Below, one piece after another: positions 16,517-24,689 of a stretch of DNA of 64,000 bases. Position numbers and translations under genes: made by a program. This stretch comes from Alphaproteobacteria bacterium. GTDB taxonomy: Bacteria > Pseudomonadota > Alphaproteobacteria > Puniceispirillales > Puniceispirillaceae. The stretch spans positions 62,001 through 126,000 of the forward strand of contig JADHOL010000004.1 in assembly GCA_016779005.1 (NCBI GenBank), given 5' to 3'. The notes under the pieces are model-generated. The model worked only from the letters and a program-made list of their open reading frames with translations, had not been told where the DNA came from and made no database searches. Positions within the stretch are counted from its first letter, which is position 1. Each line of letters begins with the position of its first letter.

Positions 16517-16774
16517 ATGACAAATGATACTGTCTTGCTAGGTGGTTTGGGTGTATTGGTTTTAGGGGGGGTAATCTGGTTTGTAGCGCAAAGGTTGGTA
16601 GATAGCAATTTATCTGCTAGAGCAAAGCGGCTTTCTGTTTACCTTATAATTGGTGGTTTCGTTGTGAGTGTTGTTATGGTTATGCGCTGGCATGCAGAAA
16701 GCTATATAGCGGAAAGTCAGGCTGTAAATAAAATCAACACATCCCAGCATTCAGAACTAAGTATCAGCGTTTGA
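16517..16774 (+). CDS. Small two-helix membrane protein of unknown function
   Basis: I do not recognise this 85-aa protein. It has a glycine-rich hydrophobic helix at about residues 5-25 (LLGGLGVLVLGGVIWFVA), a short basic loop (LSARAKR) and a second helix at about 41-58. A polar C-terminal tail of some 25 residues follows. The ATG at 16517 is chosen because AAGGG lies 7 bases upstream; a GTG at 16499 would add six residues. It is divergent from proteorhodopsin and 65 bases before a ferredoxin-reductase-like gene, so it could be co-transcribed with the latter. No function can be given. Confidence 0.6.
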   Translation: MTNDTVLLGGLGVLVLGGVIWFVAQRLVDSNLSARAKRLSVYLIIGGFVVSVVMVMRWHAESYIAESQAVNKINTSQHSELSISV

Positions 16775-16839
16775 ATTAAATCCAGAAGCTGATTCCAGAT
16801 AACGTAATTTGGGCATTTTGGACATTAAATTAGGATTAG

Positions 16840-18087
16840 ATGAAACGAATAGCTATCATTGGTGCAAGCCACGCAGGCGTAAGCTGCGCTGATAAATTAC
16901 GCCAATATGGTTTCAAAGGCGCCCTTATTCTAATCGACAGGTTGCCAGGTCTTCCAGTGCAAAGGCCGCCATTATCAAAAAAACTATTCCAATCCGATAA
17001 TGCTGATTTTGAGGCATTTTATTTGCGCTCAAAAGAATTCTTCACGCAAGAAAATATAGAGCTTAGGACTGACAGCAACGTTACTTCTATAGACCAGAAA
17101 ACAAAAACCATTTCATTGGAAAATGGGGATGATATAACATATGATATCTTAATTTTGGCGATGGGCGCTGATGCAAAACGGCCTGATTTTGTCAGCAAAC
17201 AAGCAAGTAACATTCATGTATTAAGAGATACACAAGATGCATTGAAGCTAAGAAAAACCGCTCTTAACAGTGACAAGGCAGTGATTGTTGGGGGTGGTTT
17301 TATTGGACTTGAAGTTGCATCATCCATGCGGATGGCTGGTCTGGTGGTGGATCTTGTTGAATTTGAGCCTAGGTTACTGGCGCGCGTATCTTCTCCGCAA
17401 ATATCAGAATTTTTCAGATTGCTTCATAATAAACAGGGTGTTTCTTTCCATCTTGGGACGGCCGTAACAGATATTATCTATTCAGAAACTGGTCAGGCGC
17501 GTTCCGTGAAATTGAGCTCTGGGGAGATTTTAGAATGTGATGTGCTGGTTTTTGGAATTGGCGTTGCGCCTAACATGAATCTTGCCAAAAGTTTAGGGCT
17601 TTGCGTGGCAGACGGTGTTACGGTAGATAATACTTATTTGGCATCAGATGATATCTATGTGATAGGGGATCTTGCTTTTTCGCAGAAGAGATCAAACATA
17701 AGGATAGAATCAGTGTATCATGCGCAGTTTAGCGCCGCAGTGGCCGCAGCTTCAATTACGGGCTCTAATATGCCAGAACAAGAAGCGTTTTGGTTTTGGT
17801 CTGACCAGTATGATGTGAAATTGCAGATAGCAGGGGTTCTTCCAAAAATAAGTGAAGCGCAACAAATTCATAAGCAGGTACGCTCCGGCAAGAAAGAGGG
17901 AAGCTTTTCTGTTTGGAGTTGGTATCAAGATAAACTTGTCTGTATTGAAGCGATAGGGGATCCACAATCCTATATGATTGGAAAAAGACTGCTAGAGCAA
18001 GATACTGATATATCCCCCGAAATGATTGCAGATGAAACGGTTTCCTTGAAACAGCTATTTGAAAAATTTGTGGCAAACGCACGCTAA
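16840..18087 (+). CDS. FAD-dependent pyridine nucleotide-disulfide family oxidoreductase, ferredoxin/rubredoxin reductase-like
   Basis: A 415-aa flavoprotein of the putidaredoxin/rhodocoxin/rubredoxin reductase group. It has an FAD-binding IAIIGASHAGVSCA at residues 3-16, QRPPLSKK (the family motif that packs on FAD), an NAD-binding VIVGGGFIGLEVAS at about 147-160, the second FAD site DIYVIGDLA, and a C-terminal reductase domain starting near FWSDQYDVKLQIAG. Such enzymes move electrons from NAD(P)H to a small [2Fe-2S] ferredoxin or rubredoxin that feeds a cytochrome P450 or oxygenase. No such partner is encoded nearby, so the acceptor is unknown. It lies between the small membrane protein and the RarD gene (21 bases before it). 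Confidence 0.87.
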   Translation: MKRIAIIGASHAGVSCADKLRQYGFKGALILIDRLPGLPVQRPPLSKKLFQSDNADFEAFYLRSKEFFTQENIELRTDSNVTSIDQKTKTISLENGDDITYDILILAMGADAKRPDFVSKQASNIHVLRDTQDALKLRKTALNSDKAVIVGGGFIGLEVASSMRMAGLVVDLVEFEPRLLARVSSPQISEFFRLLHNKQGVSFHLGTAVTDIIYSETGQARSVKLSSGEILECDVLVFGIGVAPNMNLAKSLGLCVADGVTVDNTYLASDDIYVIGDLAFSQKRSNIRIESVYHAQFSAAVAAASITGSNMPEQEAFWFWSDQYDVKLQIAGVLPKISEAQQIHKQVRSGKKEGSFSVWSWYQDKLVCIEAIGDPQSYMIGKRLLEQDTDISPEMIADETVSLKQLFEKFVANAR

Positions 18088-18108
18088 TCCATTGGAAACC
18101 CAAAAAAT

Positions 18109-18975
18109 ATGAATAAAATCAGCTATGGATATGCAAGTGCAACTTCAGGTGCGCTGATTTGGGGAATGGCGCCATTATATTATCGCTTGTTAAACGAGTT
18201 TCCGCTTATGGAAGTTGTTGCACAGCGCGCATTCTGGTCATGTATTTTATTTATGGTTGTTTTTATCATTCAAAATCGGCTGTCAGAACTAAGGCAGGCT
18301 CTAAATTCATTTAAAAACATCTCTTTATTTATTATTTGTTCTGCTTTGATAGGAACAAATTGGCTGTTATTTATATTCGCTCTTAACTATGGACAGCTAA
18401 TGCAGTCAGCACTCGGCTATTATATTTTTCCGCTACTTACGGCTGCGATGGGATATTATTTTTTAGGCGAACGCCTAGATAAATTAACCAAAATTGCGTT
18501 ACTATTTGCGTTGGCTGCGGTTTTACTAAAGGGGACAAGTTTATCCAATTTTCCATGGATTGCGATAAGTATGGCTACAACTTTTGCACTTTATGCAATT
18601 ATCCGCAAACAATTGCCTGTTAAATCAGATACTGGAACGTTGATAGAGACAATAATGCTTGCGCCTATTGCTATGATTTATTTTGGGTGGCAGGCGCAAA
18701 ACGGAGCCGTGTTATTTTTCGGGGCGGATTTTATGGGTCTCATGCTTGCTGTTTTTTGCGGATTATTCACTATTATACCACTATACCTATTTCATAATGG
18801 TAATAAAATGTTGCCATTAGCGATCGCAGGTTTGATTTTCTACCTCAATCCAACAAGTCAGCTCATTATAAGTATTATGCTCGGGGAGCCTTTTAGTTTT
18901 ATAGATATCAGCGTTTTTGTATTAATATGGACAGGGTTATTAATACAATTCTCCCCTATGTTTTTCAAAAGCTAA
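18109..18975 (+). CDS. rarD: RarD-type permease of the EamA/DMT superfamily
   Basis: A membrane protein of 288 aa with about ten hydrophobic helices arranged as two EamA repeats. The start (YGYASATSGALIWGMAPLYY) and the segment EVVAQRAFWSC match the RarD subfamily. GTNWLLFIFALNYGQLMQSALGYYIFPL, seen around residues 84-110, is the typical conserved stretch. These are probable exporters of small metabolites; the substrate is not established for the family. It follows the reductase gene by 21 bases and converges on a cyclophilin gene. Confidence 0.87.
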   Translation: MNKISYGYASATSGALIWGMAPLYYRLLNEFPLMEVVAQRAFWSCILFMVVFIIQNRLSELRQALNSFKNISLFIICSALIGTNWLLFIFALNYGQLMQSALGYYIFPLLTAAMGYYFLGERLDKLTKIALLFALAAVLLKGTSLSNFPWIAISMATTFALYAIIRKQLPVKSDTGTLIETIMLAPIAMIYFGWQAQNGAVLFFGADFMGLMLAVFCGLFTIIPLYLFHNGNKMLPLAIAGLIFYLNPTSQLIISIMLGEPFSFIDISVFVLIWTGLLIQFSPMFFKS

Positions 18976-19032
18976 TAAGGCATATTAAAAAACCATATAT
19001 CCTATGACTAAAAGGCAGTTTCTGGCACGGTA

Positions 19033-19539
19033 TTAATCAGCAAGTTTTGCTGATATAATCTCATCAGGTTCACTTGGCGGCTGGCCGGTTGCTATATTGT
19101 AGACCACATCCATTCCATCTGCTACCTGTCCCCAAACAGTATATTGTCCAGTTAGGTGAGAACATCCATCAAAACAGATAAAAAACTGCGAGTCCGCGCT
19201 ATCGGGGTTTGCAGCTCTTGCCATTCCAACGGTGCCTTCACGATAGGGATAATCTGAAAATTCAGCTGAAAGCTTCTGTCCAGAACCGCCTGTTCCATTC
19301 CCATCTGGATCGCCTGTTTGCGCCATAAACCCTGGGATCACTCTATGAAATATTATCCCATCATAAAATCCAGATTCAACTAACTCTGATATACGTGCGA
19401 CATGGTTTGGTGCGATTTCAGGTAGTAAATCAATTTTTACCTGTCCTGCACTGGTCTCTAGAATAAGTTGTGAATTTGCTTGTGCTTGCGTCATCGTAAA
19501 TCCTGTTAGAAGAATGTAAAATAAAAAAATTATGCGCAT
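19033..19539 (-). CDS. Exported peptidyl-prolyl cis-trans isomerase, cyclophilin type
   Basis: Catalyses proline isomerisation in periplasmic proteins. From the ATG at 19539 the 168-aa product has a signal peptide (MRIIFLFYILLTGFTMTQAQA) and a single cyclophilin domain with FHRVIPGFMAQTGDPDGNGTGG, AELFSDY-like EFSDYPYREGTVGMARA, DSADSQFFICF and YTVWGQVADGMDVV. The catalytic-loop Arg in FHRV and Gln in MAQTGD are present. An upstream in-frame start at 19596 would place 19 residues before the signal peptide and is rejected for that reason. It lies 33 bases upstream-to-end from the UspA-like gene in opposite order, with no clear operon. Confidence 0.93.
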   Translation of the reverse strand: MRIIFLFYILLTGFTMTQAQANSQLILETSAGQVKIDLLPEIAPNHVARISELVESGFYDGIIFHRVIPGFMAQTGDPDGNGTGGSGQKLSAEFSDYPYREGTVGMARAANPDSADSQFFICFDGCSHLTGQYTVWGQVADGMDVVYNIATGQPPSEPDEIISAKLAD

Positions 19540-19628
19540 TAAATTGAGTCCATTTATAAATTTAAATGTTATAACTTGAGATAGGGTTGTTAGCATTGAT
19601 TAGTCAAGCATCGATTCTAAAAATCAGC

Positions 19629-20105
19629 TTAGCATAGTGCTTCTATCTGGCTATCTGATAAGCTATCAGGAACTATCACAACTGGAATTTTGCATCTTGC
19701 TGCGCCGCGACCTGTAATATAGTTAACAATAGGCCCAGCTGATTCGGACTTGGTATCTGCTCCAAGCACTAATTGACAGATTTGGTTTTCTTCTTCGATT
19801 AGCTGTAATATCTGTTCTGTGGTCTCACCCTCTCGAATAAAAACAAGCGGCGTTTTTCCAGTCAATCTATTCGCATAATCAGAATGTGTTTTAATGATTT
19901 CTTCAGCCTGCTCGCGTGCTTCTGCGCGCATAAGAGCATTAACGCCTGCCCAATGACCAAACTCATTCGGAGTAATAACGTAAACAAGCGCAATGTTGGC
20001 ATCTATAGATTTTGCGCGCGCGCACGCAAAGTGAAGCGCTTGATGGAGCTCTTCTGTCTCATCCACAACCACCAAAAAGAAACGGTTTTTTGTATCGTCC
20101 TGCAT
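19629..20105 (-). CDS. Universal stress protein, UspA family
   Basis: A 158-aa single-domain Usp protein. It begins with the beta strand FFLVVVDETEE, has the ALHFACARAKSIDANIALVYVI helix-strand pair, and ends with LVLGADTKSES...GRGAARCKIPVVIVPD. That part resembles the nucleotide-binding G-x2-G-x9-G motif, although the first glycine pair is altered. These proteins respond to starvation or stress. The gene is monocistronic as far as can be seen; the TIGR02186 gene lies 88 bases upstream on the same strand. Confidence 0.88.
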   Translation of the reverse strand: MQDDTKNRFFLVVVDETEELHQALHFACARAKSIDANIALVYVITPNEFGHWAGVNALMRAEAREQAEEIIKTHSDYANRLTGKTPLVFIREGETTEQILQLIEEENQICQLVLGADTKSESAGPIVNYITGRGAARCKIPVVIVPDSLSDSQIEALC

Positions 20106-20193
20106 AAAACACCTATTATTATATTCTTTGCTTAGTTTATCGAATTTTTATGAAAGATGCCAACTTGTTGTTATAATCAGGTTTACAAAAGGA

Positions 20194-20994
20194 TTACGGT
20201 TTTGAAAAAACCGCCGCGGCAAGCCAGCCGGCAAAAACAGCGAAAGCAATAGCAAAAATACCATAAAAAATAGAATATTCATGCGCTAAATGATAAATTA
20301 TAGCGCTAAAACCTGCCTTCTTAACGGCAATGGCTGTTCTGTCTTCTGCTATAAATTCACCCGCCCTGAAATGGATGATTCGGGCTTCGTAATCACCTGT
20401 CGTAATATTTGCAGGGAGCGAAACTTGTGTTCTAAAAAGAGCACCGCGCATTACTTGAACTGTTGTCTCATTCGTTTTCCAAAGGGAGGCAGATTGCATA
20501 TTACGTTTTAGGGCATCAGCCCACTCAAGATAGGCGTCAGGGTCAAGCGCTAAAGTAGAATCATATCTAAGATTTAAAAACTCTGTACCCACTGCTAAGG
20601 ATTTCAGGACGTCGCGAGAAGCTATTTCAGATAGGGGCTTTGTTGTAAATATCTGATAATAGCTTGGCGCATTTTTCCATTTAACAGAGTCTGAATTTAC
20701 CCAAATGCCACTCATATATGACTTTTGCCGTGTTATCACCTCTGATGAAGGCCCGCTGATCACGACAATAATATCATCGCCTTGCTCTCCTGATATGGAT
20801 CCAAATAGCAATAATGAAGCACCATTAAAGTCTGTATTTATTGAAATATCTGATTGTGATAAATCAGCTACAAGTGCATTTGATTGTGCATTACTAGGGG
20901 AATGAACAAACAGATTAATAAATAGTGCTGCTAGAAAAATAGCGGCTATTTGGTTTATAATAAGGTGAGTTGACCAGAAACGAGCATGTATCAT
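20194..20994 (-). CDS. TIGR02186-type membrane-anchored protein, partner of TauE/SafE
   Basis: A 266-aa protein with an N-terminal signal/anchor helix (about 12-36), a long extracytoplasmic domain starting LVADLSQSDISINTDFNGASLLLFG, and a C-terminal membrane helix (IFYGIFAIAFAVFAGWLAAAVF). This is the layout of the alphaproteobacterial family TIGR02186, whose function is unknown and which is regularly found next to TauE/SafE exporters. Here it overlaps the end of the exporter gene by 4 bases (ATGA), so both are made from one mRNA. It probably assists the exporter on the periplasmic side; that is inference from linkage. Confidence 0.85.
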   Translation of the reverse strand: MIHARFWSTHLIINQIAAIFLAALFINLFVHSPSNAQSNALVADLSQSDISINTDFNGASLLLFGSISGEQGDDIIVVISGPSSEVITRQKSYMSGIWVNSDSVKWKNAPSYYQIFTTKPLSEIASRDVLKSLAVGTEFLNLRYDSTLALDPDAYLEWADALKRNMQSASLWKTNETTVQVMRGALFRTQVSLPANITTGDYEARIIHFRAGEFIAEDRTAIAVKKAGFSAIIYHLAHEYSIFYGIFAIAFAVFAGWLAAAVFSKP

Positions 20995-21905
20995 TTTAAA
21001 AACTCTGTTGAAAATAAGTCTATTGGCGTTACCACAAGCTCATAGCCAATTCTCATACAAACCAGTAATACAATTAATGCAAGCATTCCGCGAAACTGCT
21101 CTCCGCGCAACATTCCTCCAAACCGGGCTCCTATTTGAGCCCCGATAACAGCGCCAAACAATAGAGTTCCTGCTAACAGGAAATCAACAGTCTGGGTTTG
21201 TACTGACTGAAGTAGGGTTACGTTAGCGGTTACAAAAATTATCTGAAATAACGAGGTTCCGACCACCACTGATGTTGGCATGCCAAGAAGGTATATCATC
21301 GCTGGCACCATAATGAAGCCACCACCCACACCCATGATAGCAGACAACACTCCGACAAAAGCCGCTATAAAGAAGGGTACAAGAGCACTAATATACAATT
21401 TAGAGCGTCTAAAACGCATTTTAAAAGGCAGGCCATGAAGCCAGTTATGCTTATGCAATTTTCGGCGATAAAATTCTGGTTTTCGTGATTTTATATAGGT
21501 GCGAATACTCTCCCAAAGCATTAAAACACCGATAATCCCTAGAAAAAATACGTAGGATAGTTTGATAACCAAATCAAGCTGTCCAATTTTTTCTAGGAGT
21601 GCAAATAGTAAAACACCAAGAGATGAGCCAACGATACCGCCAAGTAACAAGACAGCGCCCATCTTGAAATCAACATTTTTTCGCCGCCAATGGGCAATCA
21701 CGCCAGACACAGAAGAGGCGACAATCTGATTCGCTTCTGTTGCAACCGCAACAGGTGCTGGAATGCCAAGGAAAATCAATAAAGGTGTCATAAGAAACCC
21801 GCCGCCAACACCAAATAGACCAGACAAGAATCCTATAAAGCCCCCAAGGCCTATTACAATGAACAGGTTTAAAGAAATTTCAGCAATGGGGAAGTAAATA
21901 TACAT
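20991..21905 (-). CDS. TauE/SafE family sulfite or organosulfonate exporter
   Basis: A polytopic membrane protein of 304 aa built from two related halves. Each half carries the glycine-rich motif: GLFGVGGGFLMTPLLIFLG near 24-42 and AIMGVGGGFIMVPAMIYLLG in the second half. The family exports sulfite, sulfoacetate or related anions. The adjacent TIGR02186 partner places it in the alphaproteobacterial subgroup. An ArsR-type regulator gene lies 112 bases upstream on the same strand and may control it. No sulfonate-degrading enzyme is encoded nearby, so the substrate is open. Confidence 0.87.
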   Translation of the reverse strand: MYIYFPIAEISLNLFIVIGLGGFIGFLSGLFGVGGGFLMTPLLIFLGIPAPVAVATEANQIVASSVSGVIAHWRRKNVDFKMGAVLLLGGIVGSSLGVLLFALLEKIGQLDLVIKLSYVFFLGIIGVLMLWESIRTYIKSRKPEFYRRKLHKHNWLHGLPFKMRFRRSKLYISALVPFFIAAFVGVLSAIMGVGGGFIMVPAMIYLLGMPTSVVVGTSLFQIIFVTANVTLLQSVQTQTVDFLLAGTLLFGAVIGAQIGARFGGMLRGEQFRGMLALIVLLVCMRIGYELVVTPIDLFSTEFLK

Positions 21906-22017
21906 AGCATAAGCTTTACGGTGTCATCCGAACTCTCACCTCGGATATTGTTTTAAATTACCGCAAAGCGATATTAAATGAAAGTTCAAATTGATACATA
22001 ATATCAATTAGCTATCG

Positions 22018-22347
22018 TCAATGTTTCGTTTTTCCAATAGTGACATCATTTGCATACAACTTTGTTAAGAATTTTAATATTTTGAGCGCTTCTGCACTTT
22101 GAACTGAATAAAATATAGATTGGCTTTCCCGTCTGTTTTTGACAATATTAGCGCGTCTCAATCTTCCTAGATGCTGAGATAGAGCAGATTGACTTAAATC
22201 AGGAACGACCTTCTCTAGCTCTGAAACTGATTTTTCGCGTCCATCTGCAAGTTCATTCAAGATCTGCAATCTCCTCATATTACTGATGGCTTTCAAAATA
22301 GAGGTTATCTGAGAATTATTATTTTTGGTTTCAATCGGTCGAGGCAT
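22018..22347 (-). CDS. ArsR-family winged-helix transcriptional regulator
   Basis: A 109-aa protein with the compact ArsR fold. The helix-turn-helix lies in KSVSELEKVVPDLSQSALSQHLGRLRRANIV (about residues 39-70), and the wing in NRRESQSIFYSV. It contains no cysteine, so it cannot sense metal or persulfide through thiols as SmtB/ArsR or SqrR/BigR proteins do. It lies just upstream of the TauE/SafE pair on the same strand, which makes sulfur-linked regulation a reasonable guess. The trigger remains unknown. Confidence 0.87.
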   Translation of the reverse strand: MPRPIETKNNNSQITSILKAISNMRRLQILNELADGREKSVSELEKVVPDLSQSALSQHLGRLRRANIVKNRRESQSIFYSVQSAEALKILKFLTKLYANDVTIGKTKH

Positions 22348-22457
22348 CGTTTTTCCTTTATGTTACCAATTTACACTTTTAAATAGTCTGAAAAATTCAT
22401 TAAACTCTTTATAAGTGTATTAATTATTAACAATCATCAAAAAAAATGAAATTTTTT

Positions 22458-23249
22458 TCAAACCATAACAGCATTATCACTTTGTCTTATTGCCATTGTT
22501 AACACCCTGTAATTAAATGGTTGTTCTGCGATGGAAGCCATCGGTATTGCTAGTCTAGCAAATGGAAAGAATTCTGATACTTCGGAATTTTCGCTCTTCA
22601 TTAAACCTTTTTGCAGGATAGGGGTGCGGCATGCTAACGCGGTTTCTAAAACAATCATTATGGCTTCTGCATTTTGGCCAAAATTCTCTTTATCAACGCT
22701 ATCATTAGAAAGAAGAATTTTTTCAGGCCAAAAATAGTGGTCTGGAATCTTACCAAGGCAAAATATACTTGTCTGTTTACTGAAATAGAATGAGGTGCCG
22801 CTTAAATCATGATTATGAAGCTTCAAAAGAGCGTTGGACGTTAAATCACTTGGTGAATGGGAGGCAATTAATTGACGAAAAACGTCTGGCAAAGACTGGT
22901 CGTGCCTAATGGCATCGCCACTTGAATATAAATGAGATTGGGAAAGCTTTTGCCGGCTCGCCTCTGCTTTTAATAGTGCAAACCTGCCAATTGCTAGGCA
23001 GATAATATCCGACGGCGCGGGCCCAATTTCAACTTGTTTGTTATTTTGGTTATAAGTGACATGAATTAGATCTTCAAAGGCTCTTATAACACGAATTAAA
23101 CTAAGCAAAGAATTGATTGATGCGCTTTTTCGAATAACGGCATGAAGGGTTTTTCCTTTTCTGCACAGATGTATGGGGGCTTCTTTTTGCGTTATAGAAT
23201 TGCCATCAAGAAGTATTCCCTCTCTTGTAATAAAAGAATTTGTATTCAT
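22458..23249 (-). CDS. Hypothetical protein, no recognised domain
   Basis: A 263-aa protein that I cannot place. It has no signal peptide and no convincing membrane helix. The N-terminal half has a mixed alpha/beta look (EGILLDGNSITQ, SLLSLIRVIRAFEDLIHVTY). The C-terminal end, PFARLAIPMASIAEQPFNYRVLTMAIRQ, resembles the closing strands of PAS-like sensor domains seen in some alphaproteobacterial regulators, but this is weak. The gene is real in appearance: long frame, proper codon pattern and an ATG start. It is divergent from the DUF1285 gene and separated from it by a very AT-rich 132 bases. Confidence 0.6.
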   Translation of the reverse strand: MNTNSFITREGILLDGNSITQKEAPIHLCRKGKTLHAVIRKSASINSLLSLIRVIRAFEDLIHVTYNQNNKQVEIGPAPSDIICLAIGRFALLKAEASRQKLSQSHLYSSGDAIRHDQSLPDVFRQLIASHSPSDLTSNALLKLHNHDLSGTSFYFSKQTSIFCLGKIPDHYFWPEKILLSNDSVDKENFGQNAEAIMIVLETALACRTPILQKGLMKSENSEVSEFFPFARLAIPMASIAEQPFNYRVLTMAIRQSDNAVMV

Positions 23250-23381
23250 TTTCTCTATAAATTTTCGTTACTATTTTCAATTTCACTATTTTTTCATAAA
23301 ATAGTTAGTAAATGATTGATTTGTGCGTAATAAAAATCAAAAAAAGTATTATTTTAGTAATAAATGTAGAAATAAATTTTC

Positions 23382-23855
23382 ATGACACAGAATCTTGAAG
23401 AGTTTGATATACATATTGCATCTGATGGTCGGTGGTTTCATCAAGGGGGTGAGATCAAGCGTCCTGCTATTATAAAGTTATTTGCATCTGTCTTATCCAG
23501 AGACGAGAACGGAAGATATTGGCTTACAACGCCTGTTGAAAAAGGAGAGGTAACGGTCGAGGACGCTCCTTTTATTATCACTGGCCTTAATTCAATACAT
23601 GATGTGGGAGAAGAAAACCCACGATTGGAGATGGTTGATAATGTGGATAGAGACTTTATTCTAGGCTCAGGCCACCCTATTTTTTTTGAGAAAGATGAGA
23701 AACAGGGACAAACGCCTTATTTGCGCCTGAATGATGGTCTAACTGCTAAAATAACGCGACCTGTATATTATCAACTTATGGATATGGTCACACATAATTC
23801 AAAAGGCGAAATGGGTGTTTGGTCAGCCGATGAATTTATTGTCTTGCATACGTAA
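23382..23855 (+). CDS. DUF1285 domain protein
   Basis: A cytosolic 157-aa protein matching the DUF1285 family over its whole length: FDIHIASDGRWFHQGGEIKR at the start, LFASVLSRDENGRYWLTTPVEKGEV in the middle, and the later PYLRLNDGLTAKITRPVYYQL segment. The fold is known from structural genomics but no biochemical role has been assigned. In alphaproteobacteria it often stands near NUDIX and CCA-transferase genes, as it does here: the NUDIX gene is 143 bases downstream. Confidence 0.85.
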   Translation: MTQNLEEFDIHIASDGRWFHQGGEIKRPAIIKLFASVLSRDENGRYWLTTPVEKGEVTVEDAPFIITGLNSIHDVGEENPRLEMVDNVDRDFILGSGHPIFFEKDEKQGQTPYLRLNDGLTAKITRPVYYQLMDMVTHNSKGEMGVWSADEFIVLHT

Positions 23856-23998
23856 GTAAGTGGCATAGATAAGCAAGTGGCAAACATAAGTAGGTATGGG
23901 TGTTTTAACACAAAAAAAACCTATTATCTTTAGATGAGATTATGCATGAGAGCCAATTTCAGTATCGTTATAGAGTTTGACACAGAAGTTATTGATAG

Positions 23999-24589
23999 AT
24001 GTTAGAGCAGATTAAATCGGGCGTTTCAGGTAAGTTGGGTTATCTTGAACATGCAGAGAGCATGAGGCCTGCCGCCGTATTGTGCCTTATCGTTGGCGGA
24101 GATGTTGCGCCGTCAATTATACTCACAAAGCGCGCACGACACTTGAATGAACATGCGGGTCAAATGAGCTTCCCTGGCGGGAAAATTGATTCCGAAGATA
24201 ATTCCATTATTGACGCAGCCTTGCGCGAAGCAAGAGAGGAGATAGGACTTATATCAAGCCAAGTTGATATTTTGGGATATCTCTCACCAGTGGCAACCGC
24301 AACTGGCTTTCATATATCGCCAGTAGTAGGCTATCTTGCAAAATCGCCCGCCCAAGCCATGCAGCAACTCACTCACAACCCAGCAGAAGTTGAGGCAATA
24401 AAAATCTCTCCCTTGTCGTTATATCTTGATCCTAATTGTTATCGCAGAGCAGAATATAAAACAAAAACAGGCAGCAGAACATTTTGGGAAATTAAAAATA
24501 CAAATCCTGTAGTTTGGGGCGCGACGGCAGCCATTCTGAGACAATTTTGTGATATAGTGCCAATAAAGTCCCAACAAAATACCAATTAA
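23999..24589 (+). CDS. NUDIX hydrolase, CoA pyrophosphatase-like (NudL family)
   Basis: Probably cleaves CoA or acyl-CoA to phosphopantetheine and 3',5'-ADP. The 196-aa protein has the complete NUDIX box G-x5-E-x7-REUxEExGU in residues starting at GGKIDSEDNS and ending LREAREEIGL. Just before it is LTKRARHLNEHAGQMSFPGG, which matches the NudL-specific LxxRxxxxxxHxGQxxFPGG signature. Downstream are SPVATATGFHISPVVGYL and the C-terminal VVWGATAAIL. The CoA preference is inferred from that signature. It is followed by an A/C-rich direct repeat array and a small membrane protein gene. Confidence 0.9.
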   Translation: MLEQIKSGVSGKLGYLEHAESMRPAAVLCLIVGGDVAPSIILTKRARHLNEHAGQMSFPGGKIDSEDNSIIDAALREAREEIGLISSQVDILGYLSPVATATGFHISPVVGYLAKSPAQAMQQLTHNPAEVEAIKISPLSLYLDPNCYRRAEYKTKTGSRTFWEIKNTNPVVWGATAAILRQFCDIVPIKSQQNTN

Positions 24590-24658
24590 AAGCCCAGAAC
24601 AAGCCCAAAAAAAGACCAGAACAAGCCCAGAACAAGCCCAGAACAAGCCCAAAAAAAG
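24590..24658 (+). repeat. Short direct-repeat array behind the NUDIX gene
   Basis: Three copies of AAGCCCAGAAC (24590, 24623, 24634) are interleaved with two copies of AAGCCCAAAAAAAG (24601, 24645) and one shortened ACCAGAAC (24615). The array fills the spacer between the NUDIX stop at 24589 and the next ribosome binding region. It contains no dyad symmetry that would make it a terminator. Confidence 0.85.
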
Positions 24659-24689
24659 TATAGAAAAACTATAGAAAAGGATTAATGAT

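Noticed and set aside
24590-24658. Possible CRISPR array
   Set aside because: Units are 8-14 bases, directly adjacent, with no spacers of 25-40 bases and no cas genes in the window.
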